Below are positions 6,870-7,659 of a stretch of DNA of 7,659 bases, in pieces. Each line of letters opens with the position of its first letter. Within the stretch, counting starts at the first letter, position 1. The notes beneath the pieces were generated by a model. The model did not search any database, was not told the origin of the DNA, and saw only the letters and a program-made list of their open reading frames with translations. The stretch is from Bacteroidales bacterium. Its GTDB lineage: Bacteria > Bacteroidota > Bacteroidia > Bacteroidales > JAADJA01. A program made the position numbers and the translations under genes. The stretch is from NCBI GenBank assembly GCA_029933495.1, contig JAOZOC010000013.1, positions 9,995-17,653 of the forward strand. The letters are read 5' to 3'.

Positions 6870-7328
6870 ATGATTATAAAAGAAGAAGTATTGGCAGCGC
6901 AGAAAGCCTGGGGAAATGCACTTGTTAAGATAGGTAGCCTTAAAACCAATATGGCGCTTTGTGAAAAGGAGGCTGAAATACAGATCAAAAAACTTTATGC
7001 AGTTGACGAAAAGGAAATTCTTTTCAAACCTACTAAAGCAGCTGAAATTCAGTTTCGTCCAACATTGGAAGCTGCAAAATCATATTTTATTGGAGGAAGT
7101 GAAAAATATCCTGAAGATCATGGCTTTGCTCTGCAGCCCTGGACAAAAGTGAGGTTCGAAAATACAGGAATTATTCTTGAAGAGAACAGGGCAATTGCAA
7201 TGGGCAACTATTATTTTACCGATTTAAGCGGAGACGAAACAAAAGTAGAATACACATTCGGTTATATCAAAACAGGTGATGGTTTGAAAATTGACCTGCA
7301 TCACTCTTCGCTTCTTTATGGAGGTTAA
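6870..7328 (+). CDS. Small NTF2/SnoaL-like fold protein of unknown function, 152 aa
   Basis: The gene starts 15 bases after the stop of the fused glycogen enzyme with no terminator between them, so co-transcription is likely. The product is a soluble protein without signal peptide or membrane segment. An N-terminal helix region (VLAAQKAWGNALVKIG, 7-22) precedes alternating strands with strongly family-like segments: ILFKPTKA, QFRPT, SYFIGG, GFALQPWTKVRFEN, AIAMGNYYF, VEYTFGY and LHHSSLLY. From memory these belong to a widespread uncharacterised family with a cystatin/NTF2-like (SnoaL/DUF4440-type) fold, present in proteobacteria and algae as well. Some members are labelled phosphoribosyl-AMP cyclohydrolase in databases. 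That label is not supported here: there is one cysteine (Cys31) and no HisI zinc/Mg motif. NTF2-like folds often serve as small-ligand enzymes or oligomerising partners; a link to glycogen metabolism is only suggested by position. Confidence 0.85.
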   Translation: MIIKEEVLAAQKAWGNALVKIGSLKTNMALCEKEAEIQIKKLYAVDEKEILFKPTKAAEIQFRPTLEAAKSYFIGGSEKYPEDHGFALQPWTKVRFENTGIILEENRAIAMGNYYFTDLSGDETKVEYTFGYIKTGDGLKIDLHHSSLLYGG

Positions 7329-7386
7329 GGGTTATGCGTTAAGGGTTAAAAGTTATTTGTTATGGGTTATGCGTTTGATGTTGTGG
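7324..7386 (+). repeat. Nine tandem degenerate heptamers, GTTAxxx type
   Basis: Read in steps of seven from 7324, the sequence is GTTAAGG, GTTATGC, GTTAAGG, GTTAAAA, GTTATTT, GTTATGG, GTTATGC, GTTTGAT, GTTGTGG. GTT is kept in all nine units and GTTA in the first seven; GTTAAGG and GTTATGC each occur twice. The first unit supplies the final Gly codon bases and TAA stop of the NTF2-like gene, so the array begins inside the coding region. It then fills over half of the spacer before the methyltransferase gene. Short heptanucleotide arrays of this kind are known between genes in cyanobacteria, and I recall similar GGGTTATG-like strings in Bacteroidota; function is unknown. Confidence 0.7.
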
Positions 7387-7435
7387 TAGATATGCGCGAT
7401 CATGTACGTGGTGTTATGGTTTTGTTTTTTTATAT

Positions 7436-7659
7436 ATGAGCATATTACATTATTTTTCAAAAGATGAGGATAAAAGGGCAAAGTTCATTTTTAACCTGAT
7501 AGCTCCCGTTTACGGTTTGATAGATAAGTCTATTAAACAGGAGTATGTCGGGATGGTGGCTTTACTAAATGAAAATATTCCGCTGAAAAATCTGACTGCA
7601 CTTGATGTGGGTTCAGGGACAGGCGCATGGATAGCAGCCATTAACGAACATGGATTATC
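7436..7659 (+). CDS. Class I SAM-dependent methyltransferase, UbiE-like (5' part only)
   Basis: The frame is open from ATG 7436 to the right edge (74 codons plus two bases). It begins with a charged helix and a FNLIAPVYGLID segment (19-30), which resembles the 'F..iA..YD..n' start of UbiE/Coq5-type methyltransferases. Motif I of the SAM-binding Rossmann fold follows: LDVGSGTGAW (56-65; Asp57, Gly59, Gly61, Gly63). This is followed by a helix, and the window ends before motif II, so the substrate cannot be told. The start is supported by the absence of an earlier in-frame ATG in the spacer and by the family-like distance from the N-terminus to motif I. It lies 107 bases after the NTF2-like gene. 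No Shine-Dalgarno or exact TAnnTTTG box was found in that spacer, so it may be read through from upstream or use a weak promoter. Confidence 0.85.
   Translation, partial: MSILHYFSKDEDKRAKFIFNLIAPVYGLIDKSIKQEYVGMVALLNENIPLKNLTALDVGSGTGAWIAAINEHGL

Noticed and set aside
6870..7328. Annotation of the small gene as phosphoribosyl-AMP cyclohydrolase (HisI)
   Set aside because: The HisI metal-binding Asp/Cys motifs are absent and only one cysteine is present; the segments fit an NTF2-like family instead.
7324..7386. Resemblance of the heptamers to plant-type telomere repeats (TTTAGGG)
   Set aside because: The units are degenerate, internal to a bacterial gene string and begin at a stop codon; the likeness is only in base composition.
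7364..7430. A promoter for the methyltransferase gene
   Set aside because: Only TA-N4-TTTG strings (TATGCGTTTG, TATGGTTTTG) occur; none matches the TAnnTTTG spacing, and no rho-independent terminator separates it from the gene upstream.

Overview
The window looks like a piece of a Bacteroidota chromosome, probably from the Bacteroidales/Marinilabiliales side of the phylum. Four things point there: a PorU-like sortase of the type IX secretion system (T9SS), an exact Bacteroidota -7 promoter box (TAnnTTTG), AT-rich leaders without Shine-Dalgarno sequences, and a glycogen synthase of the GT3 type fused to a phosphorylase. Base composition is moderately AT-rich, and no mobile element, tRNA, rRNA or CRISPR array was seen.

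Layout. Positions 1-2234 on the minus strand hold the first 744 codons of a secreted C25-family (gingipain-like) protease, best called T9SS sortase PorU; its 3' end lies off the left edge. This long gene is open at the window edge and fills the left third without interruption. A 408-bp divergent intergenic region (2235-2642) follows. It contains an 11-bp inverted repeat touching the porU start, a TTTGAAA-N4-TTTCAAA palindrome, a candidate promoter, and a decaying tandem repeat of about 45 bp that carries mini-hairpins. On the plus strand, 2643-6854 encodes a 1403-residue fusion of an animal/fungal-type (GT3) glycogen synthase and a short-type (GT35) alpha-glucan phosphorylase, with the expected catalytic residues in both halves. 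Fifteen bases later, 6870-7328 encodes a small NTF2/SnoaL-like protein of unknown function. A tandem heptamer array (nine GTT-initial 7-mers) begins inside its last codons and fills the next spacer. At 7436 a class I SAM-dependent methyltransferase gene starts and runs off the right edge.

How the genes relate. The fused enzyme is the centre of the window: one polypeptide holds the enzyme that elongates glycogen from a nucleotide sugar and the enzyme that shortens it with phosphate. The NTF2-like gene is probably co-transcribed with it. The methyltransferase shares the strand but is separated by the heptamer array and may be a separate unit. PorU is divergently transcribed and is probably unrelated in function to glycogen metabolism. 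The most noteworthy points are the opposed-activity fusion, the apparent lack of the eukaryotic arginine switch in its synthase half, the hairpin-bearing leader upstream of it, and the 7-bp periodic array.
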